Positions 51,811 through 60,642 of a stretch of 64,000 bases of DNA are shown here, piece by piece. The stretch is from assembly GCA_965198095.1 (NCBI GenBank), contig OZ240239.1, forward strand, positions 1,550,001 through 1,614,000, written 5' to 3'. The notes under the pieces were generated by a model that worked only from the letters and a program-made list of their open reading frames with translations, made no database searches and had not been told where the DNA came from. The DNA is from CBDFJH01 sp965198095 (GTDB lineage Bacteria > Latescibacterota > UBA2968 > GCA-2709665). The position numbers and the translations under genes are program-made. Numbering within the stretch: position 1 is the first letter of the stretch; each line of letters opens with the position of its first letter.

Positions 51811-52469
51811 CCGGCCTCCTGAAGTCCATCCCGGCCCAGGTGGAACCTCCGGGGTTGATTCTGTATCGGCCGTATGTCGAGATGCGTCACGAGCACGACC
51901 GTCATCTCACGTTCGGTGTTCAGACGTTCCAGCCAACGATCCACGATCTCCCTGGACTGTGGGTCCAGGGCAGAGGTCGGCTCGTCACAGAGCAGGGCCT
52001 TCGGTCGGATCAGGAGGTTTCGGATCAGGGTCAGGCGCTGCTTCTGACCGACCGAGAGCTTGCCCGCGTCGTCTCCCGAACGCACATCCTCCAGAAGAAA
52101 TTCTTGCAGCCAGTGTTGCAGTTCCGCGTGGGAGGGCACTTTGCCTTCCTTGTCGGATCCGAACCGAAAAGGGAGGTTGAGGTTGTCGGCGACGCTGCCC
52201 TGAATCATGACGGGCGTCTGCTGCATGTAGCCGATTCGCCGGCGCAGTCGCGTCACGTCGTGATCCTTCACGGCGCAGCCATCAATCAGGATTTCTCCCG
52301 AGGAAGGATCCTGAAGACGGTTCAGAAGACGGAGCAGGCTGGACTTCCCGCTTCCTGAAGGACCCTGGATGATGATGAAGTCGCCCTGGCGGATCTTGAG
52401 GTCGAGGTTCTGAAAAAGGGGCGGCTTACCCTCGTAGCGAAGTAAAATGTTTTTGAGTTCGATCTCCAT
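51807..52469 (-). CDS. fetA: FetA-type ABC exporter ATP-binding protein
   Basis: A 220-aa ABC ATPase that powers FetB. Walker A FIIIQGPSGSGKSSLLRLLN (about residue 35), Q-loop RRIGYMQQTPVMIQGSVADN, signature DDAGKLSVGQKQRLTLIRNL (LSVGQ rather than LSGGQ), Walker B KALLCDEPTSALDPQSREIV and the switch His in VVLVTHLDIRP. ATG at 52469. The signature deviation LSVGQ is a known feature of this YbbL/FetA group. The cargo is probably iron; a different metal is possible. Confidence 0.9.
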   Translation of the reverse strand: MEIELKNILLRYEGKPPLFQNLDLKIRQGDFIIIQGPSGSGKSSLLRLLNRLQDPSSGEILIDGCAVKDHDVTRLRRRIGYMQQTPVMIQGSVADNLNLPFRFGSDKEGKVPSHAELQHWLQEFLLEDVRSGDDAGKLSVGQKQRLTLIRNLLIRPKALLCDEPTSALDPQSREIVDRWLERLNTEREMTVVLVTHLDIRPIQNQPRRFHLGRDGLQEAG

Positions 52470-52626
52470 CTTGTCACCGTCTTTACAAGATAGGAAAAAA
52501 ATCAGCGATGTCCGTAGTTCCTGAACCCGCGGAGAGACGTTTTCTCAACGGAATGCAGGATCCGTCCTATATTTGGAATAGGCGTGTCAAGCCGGCTCAA
52601 GTCACGACAACGGGGAGCGATTCGGG

Positions 52627-53508
52627 ATGAGTACGATTGGCATTATCGGTTACGGTTACGTCGGCAGAGCGGTCGCCTACGGGTTTCACGACTACGATCT
52701 GGAGCAGGGAAGGAAGCCCAAGCACCGCGTCCTCTACTACGACAAATACAAGGAAAGCGACGGACTGGAAAAGGTGCTGGATGAGGGCGAAGTCATCTTT
52801 ATCTGTCTGCCAACGCCCTACCACGAGGATGAACTTCGAATCGACCTTTCCATATGCGATCGGATGATCGAGGCGATCGCCCCACGGATGGAAGGGACGG
52901 GGAAGCTGGTCACGATCAAGTCGACGGTGGTGCCCGGGACGACGCGGCGATATGCATCGACCTACCCGGACGTCCACTTCGCCTCCAATCCGGAGTTTCT
53001 CAGAGAGTCCAATTACCTCGAAGACTTTGTGAAGGCGGATCGGATCGTCATCGGAGCGGATAACGACTGGATCGGGCAGAGATTGACCGATCTTCACCGG
53101 GTCTGCTTTCCGAGGACGCCGCTCGTGAGAATGTGCACGACCGCCGCGGAAATCGTGAAGTACCAGTGTAACGCCTTACTTGCAGCGAAGGTGGCCGTTT
53201 CGAATATCTTCTTCGATATTTGTCGAGCCGAGGGGATCGGCTACGACGACGTGAGGCAGGCTGTGGGGATGGACTCCAGAATCGGGACGAGTCACACGGC
53301 GGTGACGACGGAGAGAGGATTCGGGGGGAAGTGCTTTCCCAAGGATCTGGGGGCCATCATCGGACGGTGTCGAGAGCTGGGGGTCGACCACAAGCTGCTC
53401 GAAGAGATGAATGCCTACAATCTGAGGATCCGGAAGGTCTATGACTGGCACGAGATTGCGGGGGCCCGAGTCGGCGGCAGACTTTACGACACGGAGATTT
53501 CGGAGTAG
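52627..53508 (+). CDS. Short UDP-glucose/GDP-mannose dehydrogenase-like protein
   Basis: A 293-aa nucleotide-sugar 6-dehydrogenase-like enzyme. The NAD domain opens MSTIGIIGYGYVGRAVAYGF; then FICLPTPYHEDELRIDLSIC, KLVTIKSTVVPGTTRRYAST, SNPEFLRESNYLEDFVKADR, AAEIVKYQCNALLAAKVAVS and the catalytic Cys in ERGFGGKCFPKDLGAIIGRC. The protein ends soon after the central dimer domain, at about two thirds of the usual 390-430 aa, so the C-terminal UDP-sugar-binding domain is absent. There is no sign of a frameshift. GGGGAG precedes the ATG. It may act on another nucleotide sugar or be a family variant; see findings. Confidence 0.85.
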   Translation: MSTIGIIGYGYVGRAVAYGFHDYDLEQGRKPKHRVLYYDKYKESDGLEKVLDEGEVIFICLPTPYHEDELRIDLSICDRMIEAIAPRMEGTGKLVTIKSTVVPGTTRRYASTYPDVHFASNPEFLRESNYLEDFVKADRIVIGADNDWIGQRLTDLHRVCFPRTPLVRMCTTAAEIVKYQCNALLAAKVAVSNIFFDICRAEGIGYDDVRQAVGMDSRIGTSHTAVTTERGFGGKCFPKDLGAIIGRCRELGVDHKLLEEMNAYNLRIRKVYDWHEIAGARVGGRLYDTEISE

Positions 53509-53653
53509 GAGATCGGGCGCGAAGAGATCGCGCGTCCCTTACGAGCGGACGGCTTTACGATTGCGGAATGAATGATGCATCGTGGCGATGGCATGCAGGC
53601 GTTTCGAAGTCTTGTATCGCGCCGTCATCGTATGCCCGTAACGCGCCTGCATC

Positions 53654-54919
53654 TTACCTGCTGCCCTGATACGAAAACGACACGAACAAGCGGACGGTTT
53701 GCACATCGTCCTCGCGTCTCCCCTCCTGCTGCCGGTACTGATTCAGGACGAGCGCCGCGTCGACCGACAGCGCGTTCTCGATATCTCCCCCAACCCCGAA
53801 CGTCAGGCCGCGCCTTGAATCGAAAACCTCAACGTCGGGCAGGCCGTCTCCGCCGATGTAGTTCAACGGATTGCTGAAATACCCGGTACGAACCCGAATC
53901 GGAACGTTGCGGGCCCGGTATTCGACACCCACGTGGATTCGGGGTCTCGCGCGGTACTGCGTCGCGAAGTCGTCGACGTTCGCCGTGACGTTCCGCGGCT
54001 TCTGTCCGTATTCGGCGTGGCGAAAGTCCGAATAGACGACGTCGCCGGCCAGCGTCAGCCCGCTCCGGGTCCAGGCGAACCCGAGGCCGAATTCCCACGG
54101 AACGGTCAGTTCATACGCATCGGAAAACTGCTCCGTGGGATAAGAGTCAACCCCCCCGGAGGCCGACTCATCGACGAACTCATCCTCCAGGGCCGAGCTC
54201 ACCTTGACGCGAACGGGAGAGCGGGCGGAAACACCCACGCGGGCGCCGGACGGATGGGCGTAGAGCAACCCGGCCCGAATGCCGCTCGATTCGAAGTCAT
54301 CCTCCGAAGACAGGCGTTCGAACAGCTGAATCGTGTCGGCGTGGGCGTCCCGGGTATCCGTCAACGTCAGCTGCTGATCGAACCGATTCTTTCCGGTCCA
54401 GAGAAAACGGGCAATGCCGAACGACAGGCCCGGCGCGAGATCGATCGCGCCGCCCATCGAAAACGATCCGACGTAACCTCGGTCACGTGACAGCCCCTCC
54501 TTCTCGAACTGGACCTCCGCGTCGTAGCCCGAGATCCGGATCCCGCCGTCGAGCGCGCCCGTCCTGGCGTATCCGGCGGCCATCACGAGGCTTCCGCGAT
54601 AGACCGGAAATCGATAGGCGCCGGTCAGTCCACCGAGTCGCGTGCTTGAGATCACGTCCCGCGAAGACGATCCGAAGAATTGCGTGTTGTTCTCCACGTT
54701 CGAGTGGATGAAGGAGGCACGCAGCTCCGACCTCCGTATCCGGGCGAGCCCCGCCGGGTTGTGATAGAGCCCCGCTGCATCGTCCGACAGACCGAGAACA
54801 GCGCCGCCCATCCCCATTGAACGTGTCCCGACCCCGACGTAACTGTCCAACAGGATCTCCTGAGCCGCCACCGGCGACATCAGGAGCAGCGTGCCTATCG
54901 CAAAACTGACGCGTTTCAT
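53654..54919 (-). CDS. Outer membrane protein, OmpP1/FadL-like
   Basis: A 421-aa beta-barrel candidate. The signal peptide (RVSFAIGTLLLMSPVAAQEI, cleavage after AQ) is followed by GTRSMGMGGAVLGLSDDAAG and LYHNPAGLARIRRSELRASF, the N-terminal FadL-type plug and hatch pattern (MGMGGA...A.YNPAGLA). Beta-strand-like alternation continues to the C-terminus, which ends in an aromatic-containing strand (TVRLFVSFSYQGSR). Probably takes up or exports a hydrophobic small molecule. ATG overlaps the stop of the lipoprotein gene by four bases, so the two are coupled. Confidence 0.85.
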   Translation of the reverse strand: MKRVSFAIGTLLLMSPVAAQEILLDSYVGVGTRSMGMGGAVLGLSDDAAGLYHNPAGLARIRRSELRASFIHSNVENNTQFFGSSSRDVISSTRLGGLTGAYRFPVYRGSLVMAAGYARTGALDGGIRISGYDAEVQFEKEGLSRDRGYVGSFSMGGAIDLAPGLSFGIARFLWTGKNRFDQQLTLTDTRDAHADTIQLFERLSSEDDFESSGIRAGLLYAHPSGARVGVSARSPVRVKVSSALEDEFVDESASGGVDSYPTEQFSDAYELTVPWEFGLGFAWTRSGLTLAGDVVYSDFRHAEYGQKPRNVTANVDDFATQYRARPRIHVGVEYRARNVPIRVRTGYFSNPLNYIGGDGLPDVEVFDSRRGLTFGVGGDIENALSVDAALVLNQYRQQEGRREDDVQTVRLFVSFSYQGSR

Positions 54920-55929
54920 TTCCCTTTCCGGCGCCTGGATTCCTTCCGTTTCTCACGCCGCGCTCGTTTCTTGTCCTCCTTCTCCTCGCTCTCGCTGATC
55001 GCCTGCTTTTGTGAGGACGGTTGCGGCCCGCTCGAACTCGATGGCGACGGCCGCTTTTGCACTTGCTTCGATTCGGGGTTCGCCGACGGATCCGCCCGTC
55101 CTGACCCCGATCCGTCACGCCCGCTCCGGCCGCGTCTGTCTTCCCGATATCGCCTGGCGGGTCGCCGGGTCTGAGGCTCGTTCTTATCCCCGCGTTCCGC
55201 GATCCGACCCCCGCCCCCGCCGCTCACGGCACCGGGCGCCTCTTTCGACGGGACGGATTCGGGATCCGGTCTCCACGCCCTTCCTGCCGTCCGGATCGGT
55301 TTCTCCGGCCGCGAAGCAGACCTGCCGCTGCGCCGATCAACGCCATCGGCGGCGTCTCCCGGGCGCTCCCGATCGCGCACCGGGGATGCCGGCGTCTCGC
55401 CTCTCCGCCGGCCGTGAATCGTATCTCCGCCAGCGAATCCCCGGCGTCTGAACCGGGATCGAAAGACGGCGTCCACATCAAGACTTCCGACCTCCGGGTG
55501 ATGGGGAACGAACCTCGGCCCCCGGCCAGAACGTGGGAGGTAGGCGCGGACCGGCCACCCGTCGTGCCAGACGGCCGGACCGTAGTCATCGTAGACCTGT
55601 CGGCGCCGGTCGTAAACGTTGAACCACCAATAGCGATCCGTGAAGCCACACCGGTAGATCCAGGGACGGTGTCGTCGATAGCGTTCGAGTTCCCATCCGT
55701 ATGGACCGCAATGGACCAGGTAATCGAGATAGCCGTAGTGCGGCCGGACGAAGACCGGCGTATGCACGTGCGGGACGTCGGTCTCTTCACGACTTGCCGT
55801 CGCGTCGTCCTGCTGCGCGGCTCGGGGCGCAACGTCGTCGTGCACGGCCCTGGGCGCGCGAAGCCGGGTGTAGCACCCTGTCGCGAGCAGGGTGAGGCTC
55901 AGCGTGAAAGCGAATCGGATCCGTTGCAT
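54916..55929 (-). CDS. Lipoprotein with basic, low-complexity C-terminus
   Basis: A 337-aa protein with a type II signal peptide: FAFTLSLTLLATGCYTRLRA (lipobox LATGC, Cys19). The next about 130 residues have an aromatic pattern (HYGYLDYLVHCGPYGWELER, RYWWFNVYDRRRQVYDDYGP) that I do not recognise. The last half is disordered and rich in Arg, Lys, Ser and Glu, ending KRARREKRKESRRRKGK. A basic tail on an outer-membrane lipoprotein could bind peptidoglycan, LPS or nucleic acid, but this is speculation. Translationally coupled to the FadL-like gene downstream. Confidence 0.75.
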   Translation of the reverse strand: MQRIRFAFTLSLTLLATGCYTRLRAPRAVHDDVAPRAAQQDDATASREETDVPHVHTPVFVRPHYGYLDYLVHCGPYGWELERYRRHRPWIYRCGFTDRYWWFNVYDRRRQVYDDYGPAVWHDGWPVRAYLPRSGRGPRFVPHHPEVGSLDVDAVFRSRFRRRGFAGGDTIHGRRRGETPASPVRDRERPGDAADGVDRRSGRSASRPEKPIRTAGRAWRPDPESVPSKEAPGAVSGGGGGRIAERGDKNEPQTRRPARRYREDRRGRSGRDGSGSGRADPSANPESKQVQKRPSPSSSSGPQPSSQKQAISESEEKEDKKRARREKRKESRRRKGK

Positions 55930-56326
55930 ACGTCACCTCCTGGAGAGGCTGATGAGACCGATGCTCTATCGCTTGGACGAAGTGTTCATCCATCTGTTCC
56001 TTCAAAGTCGACAAGCGTATGCGCGCCGTATTCCCTGGTCATATCATCAACGGGAACGTTCTTCCCGTCTGCCGTTCAGGTCGCGTCCTGATCCGCGCCC
56101 GGGACGCCCCGCTGGCTCGGGCACGGCAATCCTTTTCGAGATCGCCGAAGGTAGAGGGGTTAACCGATCATACCGAAGATCTTGAATTTGTCAACCCTGT
56201 TCGCGGCGAATGATCCGGTGACCGACGGTTCGTCGGTTTCAGGGTCCTGAACCGTTCGTCAAGGTCTTTCAAGCGCGGGGCCCGGAACGGGTCGTTCTGG
56301 GTTCCGGGTTGACGATCCTCGAGGCG
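55930..56326. other. Intergenic region, nothing supported
   Basis: 397 bp upstream of the lipoprotein gene and downstream of the permease gene on the same strand. No convincing frame, promoter pair or terminator hairpin was found; the lipoprotein's ribosome site (CAGGAGGTGACG) is at its left end. Confidence 0.35.
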
Positions 56327-58414
56327 TCACACCCCGAGGAACCGGTCCCGAATCTCCTGCAGACCGGCTGAATCGCCGATGACGGTGATGCGATCTCCCT
56401 CCCGAAAGACCGTCCTCCCACTCGGCGCCACCATCTGACCGCCCCGTCGAAGGAGCGCCACAAGACAGCTCTGAGGTAAGTCGAGGTCCCGAAGCGCCCG
56501 CCCGATCATCGGCCCTGTCTTCCCATCCTTTCTGACATAAAAAGAAAGGAAGCGCTCGTCCCGGAGGAGCGCCTCTTTGAGTTCCTGTTCGTCGTTGGCG
56601 GCATTCCAATCCTTCTCAAAGGAGGCCTCTTCCACCCGCCCGGCGATCTGTGCGAGGATGCGGAGGTGCTGTGTGGGATTGGTCTCCGGGCTGAACAGGA
56701 AGAAGAGCGCGGTCAGCGTCTGTTCGGCCCGCTGGGCGTGCGTGAGGGGATCGGTATAAATGATGTGAATTCCCGGTCTCGAACGGACCAGGACCATCTC
56801 TGCGTGTTGGATTCCGTCGATCCGAAGGTGGGGCAGACCGACGCCGTGGGCAACCGGCGTGGCCCCGATGTGTGTCCTTTCCAGGATCTGATTTTCCACT
56901 TCCTCCGCCTCGTGCGGCACGTGTTGGGCCAGCCACTCGGCCACCTGATGAACGACCGCTTCGAACTCGGCCGTTCCTTTGAGATCGATCACCAGGCTTC
57001 TGGCGACCACTTCATCGAAGGGGTCCTCTTCGCGAAGGCCTTTTTCTTTCATGATCCCCCGGAGCTCGTAGTCCAGCCCCACGTAGCGTCGGTGGCCGAG
57101 GCGTTCGAAGATATGGTAGATGGCCCCCGTTCTATTCACTTTGTCCCTGACATAGTAGAGGTACCAGAAGAGACCGAGAACGACCAGTCCACCCGAAAAG
57201 AGCTGGAGGAGCGTGCCCATCTCGATGATCAGCCAGATGGAGGCCAGGATGCCGAAGATCTGCATCCATGGATAAAATCTCGATCGATAACCCGGATCGT
57301 AAGAAGCCAATCGGCTCTCCCGCATGACGATCACGGCCAGACATACGAGGGCGAACATCAGGAGCTGGAAGGCGCTCGCCAGTTTCGCGATACGCACCGG
57401 GTCCATCAACGCGATGACCGCGACGATCAAGGCGACGGTGGCTGCGGTCGAATAGACAGGCGAGGTCCCAGACGTCAAGCGTCCGAAGAATCCGGGCAGG
57501 ATGTGATCTCTGCTCATGGCCAGCGGGTACCGGGAAGCGCTTAGGGTGCCTGCGTTGGCCACGGAGATGAAGGCGAGGAGCGCAGCCAGAGTTACAACGG
57601 CTTTACCCGGCGGCCCCAGGAACACCTCGGCTGCCGAGGCCACGGGCGTCAGGTCCCCGGAGAGCCGGTCCTGGGCAAGGACGCCGACCATCACTGCGGT
57701 GCCGAGGCCGTAGATCGCGATGGCCGTCCCGATCGCCAGAAAGATGCCGAGCGGGATGTTGCGCTCCGGATTTCGGACCTCTTCAGAAAGGCTGGCGACG
57801 TTCGTGACGCCCACGTAGCTGATGTAGACGAGTCCGGCCGTCGCGAGCAGGGAAGCGTGTCCAACCTGCGATCGGGCCGAGAAGTGAGCGGTCTGAATCG
57901 CGGGTAGGCCGCTCGCGATGAATCCGATCAGAATGACCAGGAGGAGCGCGACCAGGAACATCTGAAACCCCCCGGTCTTTCTGGCTCCCGACAGGTTCAG
58001 CATGCCGAGGGCGACGGCGAGGAGAACGGCGACCGGTACGATGGGGAGCTCGGGCAGGTAGAGAGAGATGTAAGCGCCCATGCCGACGAGCGCGAAGGCC
58101 ACTTTCAGCACGAGGGCCAGCCAGGTGCCGAGCCCTCCGATCGTTCCTGCCACGGGGCCCAGTGTGCGATCGAGAAAGTAGTAGACGCCTCCGGCGCGCG
58201 GCATCGCCGTAGCCAACTCTGCGATGCTGAACATGGCCGGAATGAGGGGGACGGCTGCCAGCAGATAGGCAGCGACGATCCCCGGCCCGACCTGGGCGGC
58301 GGCGAGGCCTGGCAGCAGAAAGAAACCGGAGCTCAGGGTTGCCCCGGTCGCTACGGCGTAGACGTCGAGGAGGGCAAGCTCCTTTTTCAGTCTTTTCTTT
58401 TCCGAATCGGCCAT
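56327..58414 (-). CDS. APC amino-acid permease fused to PTS EIIA-like and TrkA-C domains
   Basis: A 695-aa protein from the ATG at 58414; the upstream extension (to 58561) lacks family character. Residues about 10-430 form an APC-superfamily transporter with 12 helices, beginning LLDVYAVATGATLSSGFFLL and including VYYFLDRTLGPVAGTIGGLG and SLSEEVRNPERNIPLGIFLA. A short linker precedes an EIIA type-2 (fructose/mannitol/Ntr) domain (about 465-615): RTHIGATPVAHGVGLPHLRI retains the phospho-acceptor-like His. The last 75 residues look like TrkA-C/RCK_C (MIGRALRDLDLPQSCLVALL; EGDRITVIGDSAGLQEIRDR). It is probably a transporter with built-in ligand and phospho-dependent control. The amino-acid specificity is not readable. 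Confidence 0.88.
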   Translation of the reverse strand: MADSEKKRLKKELALLDVYAVATGATLSSGFFLLPGLAAAQVGPGIVAAYLLAAVPLIPAMFSIAELATAMPRAGGVYYFLDRTLGPVAGTIGGLGTWLALVLKVAFALVGMGAYISLYLPELPIVPVAVLLAVALGMLNLSGARKTGGFQMFLVALLLVILIGFIASGLPAIQTAHFSARSQVGHASLLATAGLVYISYVGVTNVASLSEEVRNPERNIPLGIFLAIGTAIAIYGLGTAVMVGVLAQDRLSGDLTPVASAAEVFLGPPGKAVVTLAALLAFISVANAGTLSASRYPLAMSRDHILPGFFGRLTSGTSPVYSTAATVALIVAVIALMDPVRIAKLASAFQLLMFALVCLAVIVMRESRLASYDPGYRSRFYPWMQIFGILASIWLIIEMGTLLQLFSGGLVVLGLFWYLYYVRDKVNRTGAIYHIFERLGHRRYVGLDYELRGIMKEKGLREEDPFDEVVARSLVIDLKGTAEFEAVVHQVAEWLAQHVPHEAEEVENQILERTHIGATPVAHGVGLPHLRIDGIQHAEMVLVRSRPGIHIIYTDPLTHAQRAEQTLTALFFLFSPETNPTQHLRILAQIAGRVEEASFEKDWNAANDEQELKEALLRDERFLSFYVRKDGKTGPMIGRALRDLDLPQSCLVALLRRGGQMVAPSGRTVFREGDRITVIGDSAGLQEIRDRFLGV

Positions 58415-58789
58415 GGCGTTGGGGTGCGGGATCCGGATGCGGTCGTCACGCGGCCGGTCCAGACGGATGGGCCCCGAAGGAAGTGGAGGCACCTGCGCCG
58501 TTTCCGCGATCAGGCAGCGTGGGTCGCCCTGGACCCGCCCTGCAGATTCGGAAAGGGCCACACGGACCTCGTTGCACGCTGCGATGGGTGAGGACGTTGC
58601 GTCCTACCCAGTTATGATCGAGGAAGCCACTGAAAAAGTCAACCGATTTGCTGTTTCCGAGGCCGCCCGACCATACGGATGCTCAGGTCTTTTTGTATTG
58701 ACACCTGCCCTGTTCCCCGCTTATCGTTCAGGGTCGACGGTGGAGAAGCGAAGCGGGCCGGGCAGGAGCCGGATTGGGAAGGGGCGGGA
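58415..58789. other. Divergent intergenic region, nothing supported
   Basis: 375 bp between the permease and DMT transporter genes. It includes the longer N-terminal readings of both flanking frames, which I judge non-coding. A TTGACA (58698-58703) stands on the plus strand, but no good -10 lies 17 bases downstream. Confidence 0.35.
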
Positions 58790-59680
58790 TTGGACGTTTC
58801 ATACGGTGAACTCCTCGGGCTGACGTGCGCGTGCATCTGGGCCGTGACCGGACTGATTATGCGCACGCAGCTGCCCAAGGTTCCGATCGCGCTGATGAAC
58901 GCCGTCCGCTGTGGCTCGGCTTCGCTCTTCTGTTGGATGTTGCTCCCCTTGGAGCCGCCCCTCTCCGGCCTTGCCGAGGTGTCCCTGCGGGACTGGGCCT
59001 ACCTGTTCGGATCGGTGCTGATCCCCATCGGGATAGGAGACACGCTCTACCTCGCTGCGATCAAGGCATTTGGCCTGTCGCGCACGCTGGCGCTCGTGGG
59101 AACGCACCCCCTTTCGACCCTGTTCTTCGAATGGATCCTGTTTCGCCAACCTGTTTCCGCCAACTTTTTCCTGGGATGCTGTCTGGTCGTTTCGGGGGTC
59201 GTTTTCCTTTCTGGACGGTCCAGACATGCGGTCTCGACATCGGAGCAGGTCCCGAACCGGTTGACGCCCGGGGTCGCGTGCGCGCTTTCGGCTGCCGTGA
59301 TGTGGGGGCTGGGCACCGTGCTGATGAAGCCGGTGCTCGCGCGTATGACGCCGATACAGGCCAACAGCTTTCGGCTGCCTTTCGTGACCGCGCTGCTTTA
59401 CTTCAGCCACCGCATTGGGGGTCGAAAGGTCCCCACGGAACGCACCGACCGGAGGGCGTTGATGCTGATCGCCTTCGTCGGAACTCTGGGTACGGGCGTG
59501 GGATCGCTGGCGTTTCTGAAGTCGATCCTCTTGATCGGGCCCGCGAAAGCGGCCACCCTGTCTTCGGTTTCACCGGTGATCGGAATGTTGCTCGCGGCGC
59601 TTTTTCTTGAGGAGGAGGTCGGATTGCGCCTTCTCGCGGGCGTGCCAATTTGCGTGGGTGGGGTATGGCTCGTGCTATAA
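58790..59680 (+). CDS. DMT-superfamily (EamA) transporter
   Basis: A 296-aa inner-membrane protein from TTG 58790, chosen because GGAAGGGG lies just upstream and homology-like character begins there; an ATG at 58679 would add 37 non-membrane residues. Ten hydrophobic helices in two EamA repeats: LGLTCACIWAVTGLIMRTQL starts the first, VACALSAAVMWGLGTVLMKP the second. The C-terminus has LSSVSPVIGMLLAALFLEEE and GVPICVGGVWLVL. These transporters export metabolites, often amino acids. Located 66 bp before the ProX-type deacylase gene. Confidence 0.85.
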   Translation: MDVSYGELLGLTCACIWAVTGLIMRTQLPKVPIALMNAVRCGSASLFCWMLLPLEPPLSGLAEVSLRDWAYLFGSVLIPIGIGDTLYLAAIKAFGLSRTLALVGTHPLSTLFFEWILFRQPVSANFFLGCCLVVSGVVFLSGRSRHAVSTSEQVPNRLTPGVACALSAAVMWGLGTVLMKPVLARMTPIQANSFRLPFVTALLYFSHRIGGRKVPTERTDRRALMLIAFVGTLGTGVGSLAFLKSILLIGPAKAATLSSVSPVIGMLLAALFLEEEVGLRLLAGVPICVGGVWLVL

Positions 59681-59746
59681 TCCCATAAGGCCGTGAATCA
59701 TCGTTCGAAGAGGCAGACTCAATCAGGTCGTTCGCAAGTTCTGAAC

Positions 59747-60277
59747 ATGGACATCTACCGACATTTCGCGGATCACAACATCGGATTCAGACGGTATGAC
59801 CACCCTGCGGTGTTTACCTGCGAGGAGGCCGAGCGGATGCTCCCTCCCCTGGACGGGGAGAAGAGCAAGAATCTCTTCGTGCGGGACAAAAAAGCCAGGC
59901 GGCATTTTCTGATTGTCGTCGGCTACGAGAAGGAGGTCGATCTGAAAGCGCTCGGTTCGCATCTGGGGACGAGTCGGCTCGGCCTTGCATCCGCGGAGCG
60001 ACTGAAGACCGTCCTTGGCGTGGAGGCGGGGTCGGTAAGCATCCTGGCGCTCATCAATGATGCGGAACAGAAGGTGGAAGCAATCATTGATGAGCGGATA
60101 TGGCGCTCGGATCGAGTGGCGTTTCATCCGCTGGTCAACACGAGCACCGTCGTTTTCTCTCACGAAGACCTCCGGCGGTTTCTGGATCAAACGGGGCACA
60201 CCCTGCACGTGATGGACGTGCCCGGGCGGCCGAGCAGACTGGCGCAAGGATCGCGTAAGGAACAGGAGACCCGATGA
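59747..60277 (+). CDS. YbaK/ProX-family aminoacyl-tRNA deacylase
   Basis: A 176-aa editing-domain protein that clears misacylated tRNA (typically Ala-tRNA-Pro). ATG 59747 was chosen because MDIYRHFADHNIGFRRYDHP is the family start; a GTG at 59693 would add 18 residues. The conserved Lys and pocket are in LPPLDGEKSKNLFVRDKKAR, with HFLIVVGYEKEVDLKALGSH, LGLASAERLKTVLGVEAGSV and RVAFHPLVNTSTVVFSHEDL after it. The sequence looks closest to ProX/PrdX. Its stop overlaps the rhaM ATG by four bases. Confidence 0.9.
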   Translation: MDIYRHFADHNIGFRRYDHPAVFTCEEAERMLPPLDGEKSKNLFVRDKKARRHFLIVVGYEKEVDLKALGSHLGTSRLGLASAERLKTVLGVEAGSVSILALINDAEQKVEAIIDERIWRSDRVAFHPLVNTSTVVFSHEDLRRFLDQTGHTLHVMDVPGRPSRLAQGSRKEQETR

Positions 60278-60609
60278 AAGCGTTCGGACTGACGCTGAAC
60301 CTGAAGGACGACCCGGAGGCGATCGAGACCTACAAGGAATACCACCGAAGTGTATGGCCTGAGGTCGAAGCAGCACTGAAGACCGTCGGGGTCCGCGCGA
60401 TGAGGATCTTCCTGCTCGGCAGAAGATTGTTCATGTATTTGGAGACGGGAGACGACTTCAATCCGGACATCGACTTCCCGAGATATCTTGAGCAGCATCC
60501 AAGGTGCAAGGCGTGGGACGAGCTGATGTGCACCTACCAGGAGAAGGTCCCGGAGGCCGGCGACGACGAGTGGTGGGCGGGGATGGAGGAAGTGTATTAC
60601 CTGGGGTGA
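60274..60609 (+). CDS. rhaM: L-rhamnose mutarotase
   Basis: A 111-aa RhaM/YiiL-family dimeric protein that interconverts the anomers of L-rhamnose (some members act on L-fucose). Visible: AFGLTLNLKDDPEAIETYKE, YHRSVWPEVEAALKTVGVRA (catalytic His/Tyr region), MRIFLLGRRLFMYLETGDDF and the terminal WWAGMEEVYYL (WW aromatic clamp). Standard length. ATG in ATGA overlap with the deacylase gene. No rhamnose isomerase or kinase is in the window. Confidence 0.88.
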   Translation: MKAFGLTLNLKDDPEAIETYKEYHRSVWPEVEAALKTVGVRAMRIFLLGRRLFMYLETGDDFNPDIDFPRYLEQHPRCKAWDELMCTYQEKVPEAGDDEWWAGMEEVYYLG

Positions 60610-60642
60610 ACGACGGGTCGCAGGATCGGGTGAGTTGCAGGG

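Noticed and set aside
58415..58561. N-terminal extension of the APC permease frame
   Set aside because: No membrane or family character; the family-like start is the ATG at 58414.
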